DNA of 64,000 bases from Bacteroidota bacterium (GTDB taxonomy: Bacteria; Bacteroidota; Bacteroidia; AKYH767-A; OLB10), in the NCBI GenBank assembly GCA_016714535.1, contig JADKDR010000014.1:1-64000 (forward strand). Reading direction: 5' to 3'. The notes beneath the pieces were generated by a model. That model was not told the origin of the DNA, made no database searches, and saw only the letters and a list, made by a program, of their open reading frames with translations. The position numbers were made by a program, and so were the translations under genes. This document shows positions 1 to 8,954 of this stretch, one piece after another. How positions within the stretch are numbered: the stretch's first letter is position 1; each line of letters begins with the position of its first letter.

Positions 1-1
1 T

Positions 2-1732
2 ACAGCCGAACTTTCGTTGGGCATTGCTGATGGGCCTGGCAGTTTTGTAACTGGCAGTGTTGCTGGCGATGCAGTTTTCCGCACTAACAGTGGTGCTAAT
101 AATTTTCTATTTGCCTCCGGTGGTGGAGGTGCTCCGGTTACTCTTGCTATTACTCCAACAAGTGTTGGTATTGGAACAACTACCCCTTTTGCACAATTAT
201 CAAACTCTACCACTAATATTTATGGTACAGATGGCTACGGATTAAGCTCTTCTGCTTTTGGATGGGGTTCAACTGATGGGTTTGGATATGCCGCAGGCTT
301 CTATAATGCCGGAACAGGTATTGCTTCAAACGGAGTTACTGTTAAGATACAAGGAAGCCAAGGTACCGTATTAGACCTTAGCGCTTCTGACACAGTTTCT
401 GTTATGACTGTAAAAGGAAATGGTAACGTGGGTATGGGAACAACTGCACCAACAAGTCGATTAACCGTTGTCTCAACACCTGCAAATATCCCGGCAGTAA
501 ATGTCCTCCCGGTACCGGGCAGCGCTAGGGTTAACGTAGCAGTTGGTGACTGGAGTCTTTTGCAAGATTATTTTGGTAGTGGAGTTTCTAAAGACTTTTC
601 ACTGTATCAAAACAGCAAAGGTTTACATCGCATGTTAATTGACACTGCAGGTAATGTGGGTTTTGGAACAACTACACCTGATCGCCCATTGGTAGTTAGA
701 AGTGCAGACAATACACTCAATAGTCAGGTTTCAGAGTTGGCAAATGGAATTGGAGATGCTAATTTTCACTTAGTAGCAACTAAAGGAGCAACAACCAATA
801 ATCCTGGCGATATCATGACTAGACTGGGTTTGGCTTACGGTGATAATGGTGCTTCAGTCGATGGCTCCTTCATTCGTTTTCATCGTGGCATTGCTGGTAA
901 TGATGGATCAACCAGTTTTTCTTCTGGTGCTGATGTAGAGAGAATGCGAATAACCTCATCTGGCAGAGTAGGTATTGGAACAACAGGACCAGGTGGTCAG
1001 TTTGAATTGAGCTTAGATCAGGGTCGCAAACCTTTAACCAACACATGGACAATTGTTTCTGATGCACGATTGAAAAACATTGATGGTGCTTACTCAAAAG
1101 GCTTAAAAGAAATAATGCAGTTGAATCCAATTGCTTATCACTATAAAAATGTAGGCGAACGTAAATTTGAAAACGAAGTGTTAAATACACAGGCAGTTGG
1201 TTTTACAGCACAGGATGTTCAGAAAGTATTTCCTGAAGCTGTTGGTACTGATGCTGATGGCTATCTGAATCTGAATATCCATTCAATAATAATAGCGCAG
1301 GTAAATGCTATTAAAGAATTGGGCGCACAAAACGAAGTTAAAGATGCAAAGATTGCAGAATTACAAAATGAAAATGCAGCAATGCATGCTGAACTTAATG
1401 ATATGAAACAATGTGTTGAATCGCTTTGTGCCAACAACGAATCAAAAACTCAAAACTCCGAACTCAAAACTGAAAACTATCTTTTCCAAAACCAACCAAA
1501 TCCATTCAATCAAACTACAGTTATTTCGTATCAATTGCTGAGCGATGCTAAAAATGCTTCTATAGTAATACGCGGCTTAAATGGAGAAGAGCTGAAGTCT
1601 GTATCTTTAAGCAATACCGGCAAAGGTCAGGTAACTATTAATGCTAACGAACTTGCACAAGGCACTTATACGTATACACTTATAGTTAATGGCAAGAGTG
1701 TTGATACTAAGTTGATGGTGGTTACTCGATAA
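2..1732 (+). CDS. Tail-fibre-like S74 protein with T9SS sorting domain (5' partial)
   Basis: The reading frame is open to the left edge of the window, so the N-terminus and any signal peptide are missing; the TTG at 17 is only the first possible initiator. The visible part has repeated short GIGTTTP-type turns, typical of beta-helical trimeric fibre stalks. A peptidase S74 (intramolecular chaperone) domain begins at SDARLKNI, codons from about 1058, and is followed by a coiled-coil stretch. A T9SS type A sorting domain (NQPNPFN … AQGTYTYTL … KLMVVTR) closes the protein. In phage S74 proteins the domain trimerises the stalk and cuts itself at this serine. The product is probably a trimeric surface adhesin. 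A TCAAAAC-like heptamer tract (1442–1478) encodes the linker before the sorting domain. It is a paralog of the gene at 2308–4272 and of the minus-strand gene at 60103–61743. Confidence 0.85.
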   Translation, partial: TAELSLGIADGPGSFVTGSVAGDAVFRTNSGANNFLFASGGGGAPVTLAITPTSVGIGTTTPFAQLSNSTTNIYGTDGYGLSSSAFGWGSTDGFGYAAGFYNAGTGIASNGVTVKIQGSQGTVLDLSASDTVSVMTVKGNGNVGMGTTAPTSRLTVVSTPANIPAVNVLPVPGSARVNVAVGDWSLLQDYFGSGVSKDFSLYQNSKGLHRMLIDTAGNVGFGTTTPDRPLVVRSADNTLNSQVSELANGIGDANFHLVATKGATTNNPGDIMTRLGLAYGDNGASVDGSFIRFHRGIAGNDGSTSFSSGADVERMRITSSGRVGIGTTGPGGQFELSLDQGRKPLTNTWTIVSDARLKNIDGAYSKGLKEIMQLNPIAYHYKNVGERKFENEVLNTQAVGFTAQDVQKVFPEAVGTDADGYLNLNIHSIIIAQVNAIKELGAQNEVKDAKIAELQNENAAMHAELNDMKQCVESLCANNESKTQNSELKTENYLFQNQPNPFNQTTVISYQLLSDAKNASIVIRGLNGEELKSVSLSNTGKGQVTINANELAQGTYTYTLIVNGKSVDTKLMVVTR

Positions 1733-1921
1733 GTTTGGAAAGTTGTGATAGTTGTGATAGTTTAGAAAGTTGTTATGGCAACGGAATTGAAATGCTGAGA
1801 AACGAAGCATCTCTGTCACTCATTGATTAAAGAAATTGGTTTGGTGAACGGAATTTGTACAAAAACTTTATCGAACTACTACCTAATGAACTACGAATAT
1901 AACTCATTCCTAATCCAAAAA
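1655..1921 (+). repeat. 267-bp perfect direct repeat, copy 1 (3' cassette of S74 gene)
   Basis: Reading both copies base by base, 1655–1921 equals 4195–4461. It covers the last 26 or so codons of the sorting domain, the stop codon and about 190 bp of non-coding DNA. Upstream the two genes diverge quickly. Just downstream both have a hairpin terminator differing at a few bases. Identity in synonymous and non-coding positions points to recent duplication or gene conversion. Confidence 0.95.
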
Positions 1922-2307
1922 CTTCCCACTCGCAAGAGTGGGATTTTTTTTGTGCAGTGCTTTTAAATCTGTTTTGAAATAAAAAACGGTATCATTATTT
2001 TTCAAACTACAACAAAAAAAGCATCCCTATAATTAGGGATTGTGGAATCGATTTTCGTTTTAAATATTTGTGACACCTAATAGTAAAATTTTAATTTCTT
2101 TAAAAAAAGTTGCATCCTTCGCTCATTAATGCACCAAAAATAATAAGCCGCAGTTGTATATTTTATTGAGATCAATAATTTAATCAAATCGAAATTTTAG
2201 TTGCGATAATAAGAGATTGCATTTGAGAAAGTTTTGCCATATGGGTATTGGTGCGTAAAAAAGGCTTCTAAATAAAATAATTAATAACACTTAAAAAATT
2301 TTAAAAA
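1733..2307. other. Gene-free stretch between the two S74 genes
   Basis: It holds the duplicated 3' non-coding cassette and terminator up to 1951, then about 350 bp of AT-rich DNA. A small inverted repeat (ATCCCT…AGGGAT, 2022–2039) is visible. I see no coding region and no convincing promoter box. Confidence 0.6.
1924..1951 (+). terminator. Rho-independent terminator
   Basis: An 8-bp stem (TCCCACTC / GAGTGGGA) with GCAA loop is followed by eight T residues. It lies about 190 bp past the stop of the first S74 gene, within the duplicated 3' region. Confidence 0.9.
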
Positions 2308-4272
2308 ATGTTGAACGAAGTAAAATCCCACAATCCGGGAAGAAAAACAATAATGATTTTAGCAGTTGTAGCTACAGTAGTTGCAATGCAAGCACAAGCG
2401 CAATGGTCGCTTACAGGTAATGCAGGCACTACTCCCGGCACTAATTTTATCGGCACTACCGATAGTAAAAGTTTGCAAATTAAAACCAAAAACGTAACTC
2501 GCTTAACAGTTACATCTGCGGGTAATGTAGGTATTGGAATTATAGCGCCTGTTACACCATTGCATATAACAACAAACACAACCGCTGTTTTGGCTACGTT
2601 TGAAGGACTTACAGGCTCTAACAAGGCTACTATTAACCTAAAATATGGCGGAATAAGCACCTACCTTACCAACGGGGGATATAATATGCCAGCAGGTAAT
2701 ATAGGTTTTGGCGGGCAGTATCATTTCTCACCTGATCTTATGATAAATACCAACACCGGCTTTGTGGGTATTGGAACAACTGCACCTGCTGCAAAATTGG
2801 ATGTTGCAGGTGATGCCCTTGTTAATGGAATAACAGTAGGTCGTGGTGCCGGCAATGATTCTACCAATACCAGTACAGGATTTCATGCGTTAGAAGGCAA
2901 TAGTACCGGATGGGACAATACAGCATTTGGTTTCAATACACTTGCATTAAATGGCGGAGGCGTATATAATACAGCTATAGGTAGCAGCGCACTTGCTAAT
3001 TGTGCAGGCACACAGTATAATACAGCTGTTGGGGCCAGGGCCTTAGAAGCAAATTTAAGCGATAATAATACAGCAATGGGCGCTACAGCTTTGTTTTCAA
3101 ATACAGGAGGTAGCGGCAATACCGCTGTTGGTTCAACTGCTTTGGCCAATAATATAGCAGGAAGTGGTAATACTGCTACGGGTTTTTGGACATTGGTGTA
3201 TGGAAGCGCCAGTGAATACAACACTGCCAATGGCATTTATGCTCTCAGCAATTGTCAAAGTAATCATAACACTGGTATTGGGGCCTGGGCATTGAATCAA
3301 TGTAACACCGGAAGTGGTAATACTGCAATTGGATATCACACACTTCATACAATTACTACAGGTGCCAACAATACTGCATTGGGTTACAATGCCGATGTGT
3401 CGGGTGTGGCAATTACCAATTCTACAGCTATAGGAAATGGCGCTTATGTTGCAGGCAGTAATAAAGTTCGTGTTGGCAATGCCAGCATTACGAGTATTGG
3501 TGGCTATGTGAACTGGACTAATGTGAGTGACGGAAGAATTAAAAAGAATATTAAACAAAATGTACCTGGTTTAGAATTTATTAATAAACTTCAACCATTA
3601 ACCTACAATCTCGATTTAGATGCGATAGATAATATTTTGGAAATGCAAGCTAATTTGGATGAAAAAGGATTACCAATAAAAACTACACAAGCAGAAATTG
3701 ATGCACGTGAATTGAAACAACAAATTGTTTATTCAGGTTTTATAGCCCAGGATGTTGCAAAAGCTGCACACGAAATCAGTTACAATTTTAGTGGAGTAGA
3801 TGCATCAAGCAACAGCAACGATTTGTATGGATTACGGTATGCGGAGTTTGTAGTGCCTTTGGTAAAATCGGTGCAAGAATTATCGAAACAAAATGAAGAG
3901 CTAAAAAGAATGAATGCTGATTTGCAATTACAAATTAATGAAATGAAAATTTCTTTAAATGTGTTATCTTCTCCATTATCCGGTAACAAAGAAATAAAGA
4001 TTGCAACGGAGCAAGATGCATTATTCCAAAACCAGCCAAATCCATTTAATCAATCTACAGTAATTTCTTACCAATTGTTGAGCGATGTAAAGAGCGCCTC
4101 GATAATAATACGCGGCTTAAATGGAGATGAATTGAAAACAGTTATGCTTAGTAATACCGGCAAAGGACAAATAACAATAAATGCCAACCAACTAGCACAA
4201 GGCACTTATACGTATACACTTATAGTTAATGGCAAGAGTGTTGATACTAAGTTGATGGTGGTTACTCGATAA
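2308..4272 (+). CDS. Trimeric fibre-like S74 protein with YadA-type head repeats and T9SS tail
   Basis: The 654-residue product has a signal-like hydrophobic segment at about residues 15–33 ending AQAQ. Residues ~185–390 are a run of ~14-residue repeats of the form NTAxGxxAL, like the left-handed beta-roll heads of YadA/Hep_Hag adhesins. A peptidase S74 domain starts at SDGRIKKNI (~residue 410), followed by a coiled coil and a T9SS sorting domain (NQPNPFN … KLMVVTR). It is likely a trimeric surface adhesin exported by the Sec and type IX systems. ATG at 2308 is the first start in frame. Its last codons and 3' flank are identical to those of the gene before it. What it binds cannot be told. 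Confidence 0.88.
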   Translation: MLNEVKSHNPGRKTIMILAVVATVVAMQAQAQWSLTGNAGTTPGTNFIGTTDSKSLQIKTKNVTRLTVTSAGNVGIGIIAPVTPLHITTNTTAVLATFEGLTGSNKATINLKYGGISTYLTNGGYNMPAGNIGFGGQYHFSPDLMINTNTGFVGIGTTAPAAKLDVAGDALVNGITVGRGAGNDSTNTSTGFHALEGNSTGWDNTAFGFNTLALNGGGVYNTAIGSSALANCAGTQYNTAVGARALEANLSDNNTAMGATALFSNTGGSGNTAVGSTALANNIAGSGNTATGFWTLVYGSASEYNTANGIYALSNCQSNHNTGIGAWALNQCNTGSGNTAIGYHTLHTITTGANNTALGYNADVSGVAITNSTAIGNGAYVAGSNKVRVGNASITSIGGYVNWTNVSDGRIKKNIKQNVPGLEFINKLQPLTYNLDLDAIDNILEMQANLDEKGLPIKTTQAEIDARELKQQIVYSGFIAQDVAKAAHEISYNFSGVDASSNSNDLYGLRYAEFVVPLVKSVQELSKQNEELKRMNADLQLQINEMKISLNVLSSPLSGNKEIKIATEQDALFQNQPNPFNQSTVISYQLLSDVKSASIIIRGLNGDELKTVMLSNTGKGQITINANQLAQGTYTYTLIVNGKSVDTKLMVVTR

Positions 4273-4461
4273 GTTTGGAAAGTTGTGATAGTTGTGATAG
4301 TTTAGAAAGTTGTTATGGCAACGGAATTGAAATGCTGAGAAACGAAGCATCTCTGTCACTCATTGATTAAAGAAATTGGTTTGGTGAACGGAATTTGTAC
4401 AAAAACTTTATCGAACTACTACCTAATGAACTACGAATATAACTCATTCCTAATCCAAAAA
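4195..4461 (+). repeat. 267-bp perfect direct repeat, copy 2
   Basis: Identical to 1655–1921 at an offset of 2540 bp; covers the 3' end of the second S74 gene and its downstream non-coding DNA. Confidence 0.95.
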
Positions 4462-4463
4462 AA

Positions 4464-4491
4464 TCCCGCTCGCAAGAGTGGGATTTTTTTT
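4464..4491 (+). terminator. Rho-independent terminator (copy 2)
   Basis: Stem TCCCGCTC / GAGTGGGA, GCAA loop and eight T residues. Relative to copy 1, an A to G change turns one A–T pair into a G·U wobble, so the hairpin is kept. Confidence 0.88.
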
Positions 4492-4512
4492 GCTTTTTTA
4501 AAGCGTATTTAA

Positions 4513-5944
4513 CCGCAAATAGACAATCCACATGTTAAAAACTTTGCATATTCTTTATTGACAATACACCTAAGGATTTTGACCTTGTAACCAAAACTTA
4601 CAAATAATATGTGTTATAAAATTGAATATTCTGATGATAAAGTAAGTGCATGGGGAGGTTTTTCGTTAATGAAAAAATTCAATGATAAAATTGGTTTAAA
4701 AAGTGTTTTGCAAAATCTACCCATTCCCGAAAGCAAGAGCAATAACAGGTTTGAGAATCAGGAAGTCATTGAAAGTTTCCTATTGTCAGTATGGTTAGGC
4801 TGTTACAAATTTTCACAAACACATATTCTACGATTAGATGATACGCTAAAAAAATATTTGGATGGAAACAAATACCAAGTGATACAACCTACAAGCGATT
4901 TTTTCAAAAGTTTAGTCAAGGCATAAATAATGAGGTGCTTCCAGTTTTGCAAGAATGGTTTTTTAATCAATTGCAGTTTGATAGTTACGTATTAGACTTG
5001 GATTCTACCGTTATTACTCGGTATGGTGATTTTCAAGAAGGTAATCATAAAGGCTATAATCCAACCAAAAGAGGTAGAGCCGCCCATCATCCATTATTTG
5101 CTTTTTTAGGCAACGAGCGCATGGTTGTAAACAGTTGGCTTAGAAGTGGCGATACCTCAAGCGCACATCAGTGTAATGAGTTTTTAAACGAAACATTATC
5201 AATACTCAAAAACAAAACAATTGGTTTGCTACGTGCCGATTCTGGTTTTGCAAGCGATTTAATTTTTAGACATTTAGAGCAAGAACAAATACAATACGTG
5301 ATAGCGGGGAGAATGCATTATCCATTACAAGATAAGATTAAGCAACAAAAAACCTGGACAGCTATCGGATTAGGAATTTGGATTAGCGAAACAAGGTATA
5401 AGGCATCAAAATGGGAAACATAACGCAGGGTTATTGTTATAAGACAAAGCTTTGATTTAAGGCCCAAAGCAACAGGTAAAAAACTAAAGCTGTTTGATGA
5501 TAAGGAATATTATGAGCAATATCGGTATCATACTTTTTATACAAATCAAACGCTACCTGCAACACAAATTTGGGAGCAATACAAAGGAAGGGGCGATTGC
5601 GAAAATAGGATTAAAGAACTTAAAGATGATTTTGCATTAGAAGGTTTTAATATGAAAGATTTTTTTGCAACAGAAGCAGCATTGCGTATGGTAAATTTAG
5701 CTTACAATATTATAAGTTTGTTCAGACAGGTTAGCTCCGAAAAGCCTAATCATCAGCGCATACAGACATTAAGACTCAACTGCTATGCAGTTGGAGCTTG
5801 GATGACAAAAAAAGGAAATAGTAGAATATTAAAATTGGCTGTTCCTATAAAAAAACGAAAATGGATGGATGGAATTTTTGCCAAAGTGGACATCTGCTCA
5901 TTCCCAATATCACTGGTCACGTAAATCCAAATGTCTATTTGCGG
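4513..5944 (+). mobile_element. IS1380-family insertion sequence, degenerate
   Basis: Perfect 13-bp terminal inverted repeats begin with CC: CCGCAAATAGACA at 4513–4525 and its reverse complement at 5932–5944. A 4-bp target duplication TTAA flanks the element (4509–4512 and 5945–5948). Both the CC-starting ends and the 4-bp duplication fit IS1380. The transposase inside is broken, so the element needs a partner in trans to move. It sits between the S74 gene terminator and the 3' end of the CHAT gene. Confidence 0.88.
4609..5924 (+). pseudogene. IS1380-family transposase, broken by a frameshift and a stop
   Basis: Three pieces together give the roughly 435 residues expected of the family. 4609–4926 is the N-terminal part. 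The reading moves to the -1 frame in a T6 run at 4899–4904, where FFQKFSQGINNEV continues. An in-frame TAA at 5421–5423 follows KWET, after which the same frame runs on (RRVIVIRQSFD) to 5924. DDE residues are visible: LDLDSTV and the conserved GYNPTKRGRAAHHP block, LLRADSGF, and GDCENRIKELK. The first switch site reads T TTT TTC in the correct register for a -1 slippery heptamer, but the later stop still inactivates the gene. Confidence 0.85.
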
Positions 5945-6005
5945 TTAAAGACTTTCTTGTTTTAAAAAATTGTTTGTGTAACCCAGACAGTCGTATAGGT
6001 TTGTT

Positions 6006-7811
6006 TCAATTTGATTTGTTTCTCCAATACCAAAGAGCAACAAAAATCAGTAGAAAAATTGCTCCAACCAACCAAGTAATTATAGGATTGGCATAAAGCG
6101 GGTCGGCATTACCAACCACTACTGAACCTGCCCAAAAGAATGGGTTTTGTCCGATAGCTGTAGAGGACTCATCAATGTATTTGAGTTTGGCAAGCCTAAG
6201 GGCATCATCTTTTGTTTTGCCATTTTTTAAATGTTCGTAAAAACTTTTGGCAATGATGGCCGAGGCACGATCGGAAACTTCCCATAAAGTAATCACCTGG
6301 CTTTTGGCACCTGCATAAGTAAATGCACGTGATAAACTCATAACACCTTCGCTGGCAGCAAGCATACCCTTGCCACTAAAACAAGCTGAGAGATAAATAA
6401 ATTGGGCACTTGTATGCAAGCCATAAATAGCTGCAAGTGATAATGTATTGTTGCGTTTATCGCTCACGTTTTGTTTTGAAAAAACCAATCCGGAAGCACC
6501 GGGATTATCCTCGTTAAAAGATCCATGCACAGCAATATGCAAAATATCTGAGTCGCTTAATTTTTTTTCTAAATGAGTTACGGTTGCAGCATCATTAAAG
6601 TATAAATCTCCGCCATTCAATTGTTGCACACTCAATACTTCTTCTTCAATAAACGGTAAACTACTGTAAACCGAATCGCCATAAAGCTGTTTGTTGCTCA
6701 AATAGTTGATGCCGAAAATGGCACAGGCTTTGTTTCCGAACCATTGCCTTTTCACAGTTTTATCAAGCAGCAAACGGTTACTATACAAAAAACTATGGCT
6801 GTATTTTTTTACCAGGTAAGGCGCATCAGCATTAATGTTTTGACATGCGCGAGTCATTAAAGCATCAAATGGAATGTTTCCAATAATGCCATCAGGTACA
6901 ATTTTAAGATTGCTGACTTCATTTTTTTCTGTAAAGTAATTAAGTGGTTGTTCCAGTAAAAGTTGATAAGCTTTGAAAGCACTTTCGCAAAAAGCAGAAG
7001 ATTTAAAATTTGAACCCGCTTCAATATTTGTTTTATAATTATTTAAAGTAGCATCCACTGTTTCGTTATTAGCAAAAACCCAATTCTGATACTGCTTATC
7101 TGATACACCAAAAACATAAATCTGTTCACTCCCTAAAAAATACTCAATAAGAATACTGCCGGGCTTAAGTGCTTTCTGAATATCGATTAATGAAGCCTTT
7201 TTTTCAGGTTCTTTTAGCCAATTGTAATAACGTGGAAAATCTTCTTCAAGGCTTTCGTCAAACTCCTCCATTTTATGTTTTACATCTTCAAGTGTTTTTA
7301 AAGTTGCGTAATAAAGTGTATCTGAATTATCATTTATAGAAAGCAGTGCTTGTGTTGCAGCTCCCAATTGTAGATTCAGCTGAAGCTCTTTTTCCAACAT
7401 CGAATCGGGAATGCCGGCAAATGCCTGTACAGCTTGTTTGTGAAATTTATCTCTTATGGCAGTAGCTTTGCTTTTTTCACAAAAAGTAAGAGCATCTTCA
7501 AAGTATTCTTTATGCTGAGTAACGTGGTATATCCGCAAAGCATTATTAATGGCTAACTCATAGGTGTTGCGTATTTTTCGGGTAAACTCAATTTTGGATT
7601 CCTGATGTCTGTAATACAATCGTGAAAGTTGAATCATTGAATCGGTTTGTTGAAATAAACTATGCGCCTTGATTGCCATTTCTAAATCTTCTTTACCTTG
7701 ATTTGCATACAACATTGCCTTATTTGCAAGTGGTTCTATAGCTCTTTCACTACGCGGTGATTTAAGGGCAGCCAAAAAGTGCATTATCAAACAATGCCAT
7801 GGCCGAAGCAT
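6006..7811 (-). CDS. CHAT-domain protease, C-terminal half of a frameshifted TPR–CHAT protein
   Basis: This 601-residue frame carries TPR-like helices at its start and a CHAT (caspase-HetF-associated) peptidase domain at about residues 215–565. The catalytic pair is visible: His in LHIAVHG (~429) and Cys in LSACFSG (~477). A membrane helix at ~576–595 ends the protein. The first dozen codons (from 7811) are out-of-frame sequence of the neighbouring frame 7762–8874; true homology starts at AALKSPR. One extra A in the run 7774–7778 (T5 on the coding strand instead of T4) explains the break, since removing it fuses both frames into a protein of roughly 950 residues. CHAT domains act as caspase-like proteases in bacterial conflict and signalling systems. 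The substrate is unknown; the adjacent secreted subtilisin is a candidate partner. It may be an assembly error rather than a dead gene. Confidence 0.8.
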   Translation of the reverse strand: MLRPWHCLIMHFLAALKSPRSERAIEPLANKAMLYANQGKEDLEMAIKAHSLFQQTDSMIQLSRLYYRHQESKIEFTRKIRNTYELAINNALRIYHVTQHKEYFEDALTFCEKSKATAIRDKFHKQAVQAFAGIPDSMLEKELQLNLQLGAATQALLSINDNSDTLYYATLKTLEDVKHKMEEFDESLEEDFPRYYNWLKEPEKKASLIDIQKALKPGSILIEYFLGSEQIYVFGVSDKQYQNWVFANNETVDATLNNYKTNIEAGSNFKSSAFCESAFKAYQLLLEQPLNYFTEKNEVSNLKIVPDGIIGNIPFDALMTRACQNINADAPYLVKKYSHSFLYSNRLLLDKTVKRQWFGNKACAIFGINYLSNKQLYGDSVYSSLPFIEEEVLSVQQLNGGDLYFNDAATVTHLEKKLSDSDILHIAVHGSFNEDNPGASGLVFSKQNVSDKRNNTLSLAAIYGLHTSAQFIYLSACFSGKGMLAASEGVMSLSRAFTYAGAKSQVITLWEVSDRASAIIAKSFYEHLKNGKTKDDALRLAKLKYIDESSTAIGQNPFFWAGSVVVGNADPLYANPIITWLVGAIFLLIFVALWYWRNKSN

Positions 7812-8874
7812 TAAGCTTCTTTTGTTTGAGCTTGTTCTGTTTCGCTTCTTTTATAAAAATTCCACCCAATACAAGTTGCGATTCAATTACATCGTCATGC
7901 CATTCAGGCAACATTTTTTCACGCATTGTAAGGCTTGTCTCCGCTAACTGTTTCGCTTTTTCAAATTGATTTTTGGATTCTTCAATTTTTGCCATCTCTA
8001 TATAATGCCGCGCCATTTCTATGGTATCGCTGTTACCAATATGAATAGTAAGCGATTTGTTCAGATACCCAATTGCTGAATCTGTGCTGTTTAGCTTGGC
8101 ATAAGCCATGCCCATATTGTGGAAGGCAAGTGCTTTAAAGTACAACTCCTGATTCAAATCAAAAACTTGAATTGCACGCTGGTAATATGAAATGGCTTTA
8201 GCAGGTTGATCTAAAAGGTCTGATGTTGCGCCTAACATGTTAAGTACCACACCGTGATTATAGGTGTTTGTGTTTACACTTTCATAAAGACCTGATGCAA
8301 TGATTAATTTTTCAATGCATCTTGTATAGTCCTCAATCACAAATGCCAATTGTGCATCAGCAAGATATAAATCTGCTTTTGTTTCATCATAGGTGTTCGT
8401 GCCTTCTTCAATCAATACAAGTTGACGCTCGATTAATTGTTCGGCAGTATCGTAATGAAATAATTGCAAATGCGATTGTGCAAGACCATTTAAAGTATTC
8501 AGAAGTGGTTCTAATGAATTCCCTGCGTTTTTTTCTCTGATCGGCAGCGCCTTGTTAAACCAAAGTATAGCATCGCTGTAAGAGTTATTAATGTAGTAAA
8601 GCACACCTGCTTTATGATACAAGTTACCTATCGAACTATCATTAGGTGATAAGCAGGTATTATAATTATTAATTGAATTAGTGATTAACGCAATGCCCCG
8701 TTGGTCGCCAAATGCCATCGCTTTATCAATAATCCGCTCAATTTCTGTTCGACATAGCGCTGCATCTGCAGAAACAGTTTTTGTTTCTTGATGATTTTTT
8801 TGGCCAGTACCCTGATCAGAAATGACAATCAATAAAAACGAAATAGCACAAATATCTGCTTTGAAAACCTTCAC
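7762..8874 (-). CDS. TPR-repeat N-terminal half of the frameshifted TPR–CHAT protein
   Basis: The frame begins with a signal peptide or anchor (MKVFKADICAISFLLIVIS) and continues with at least five tetratricopeptide repeats, for example around residues 80–115, 200–250 and 250–285 (…AISYYQRAIQVFDLNQELYFKALAFH…). It ends abruptly after ALFDNALF, where the -1 frame resumes into the CHAT half. In TPR–CHAT proteins the repeats usually sense a partner and hold the protease inactive. A signal segment here and a membrane helix at the far C-terminus suggest the mature protein faces the periplasm, which is my inference. The gene lies 80 bp downstream of the subtilisin gene on the same strand, so the two may be cotranscribed. 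Confidence 0.8.
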   Translation of the reverse strand: MKVFKADICAISFLLIVISDQGTGQKNHQETKTVSADAALCRTEIERIIDKAMAFGDQRGIALITNSINNYNTCLSPNDSSIGNLYHKAGVLYYINNSYSDAILWFNKALPIREKNAGNSLEPLLNTLNGLAQSHLQLFHYDTAEQLIERQLVLIEEGTNTYDETKADLYLADAQLAFVIEDYTRCIEKLIIASGLYESVNTNTYNHGVVLNMLGATSDLLDQPAKAISYYQRAIQVFDLNQELYFKALAFHNMGMAYAKLNSTDSAIGYLNKSLTIHIGNSDTIEMARHYIEMAKIEESKNQFEKAKQLAETSLTMREKMLPEWHDDVIESQLVLGGIFIKEAKQNKLKQKKLNASAMALFDNALFGCP

Positions 8875-8954
8875 CTTGTTACAATTAATTGCTGCAAGTT
8901 AAGTCAATTCTCTCAATATTTATAACACAATTTATCCCATTTTTAGAATTGCTA

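Noticed and set aside
870..1190. Antisense ORF of about 106 codons in the first S74 gene
   Set aside because: Low-complexity, His/Leu/Gln-rich composition typical of a reversed beta-helical coding region.
1442..1478. Heptamer tract in the first S74 gene as a second OFF/ON switch
   Set aside because: The tract is degenerate and the gene reads through it in frame to a complete sorting domain. It is at most a slippage risk.
6006..8874. TPR–CHAT protein as part of a type III-E CRISPR (Craspase) system
   Set aside because: No gRAMP/Cas7-11 gene, no other cas gene and no CRISPR array are present. The protein also has a signal peptide and membrane helix, which Craspase TPR–CHAT lacks.
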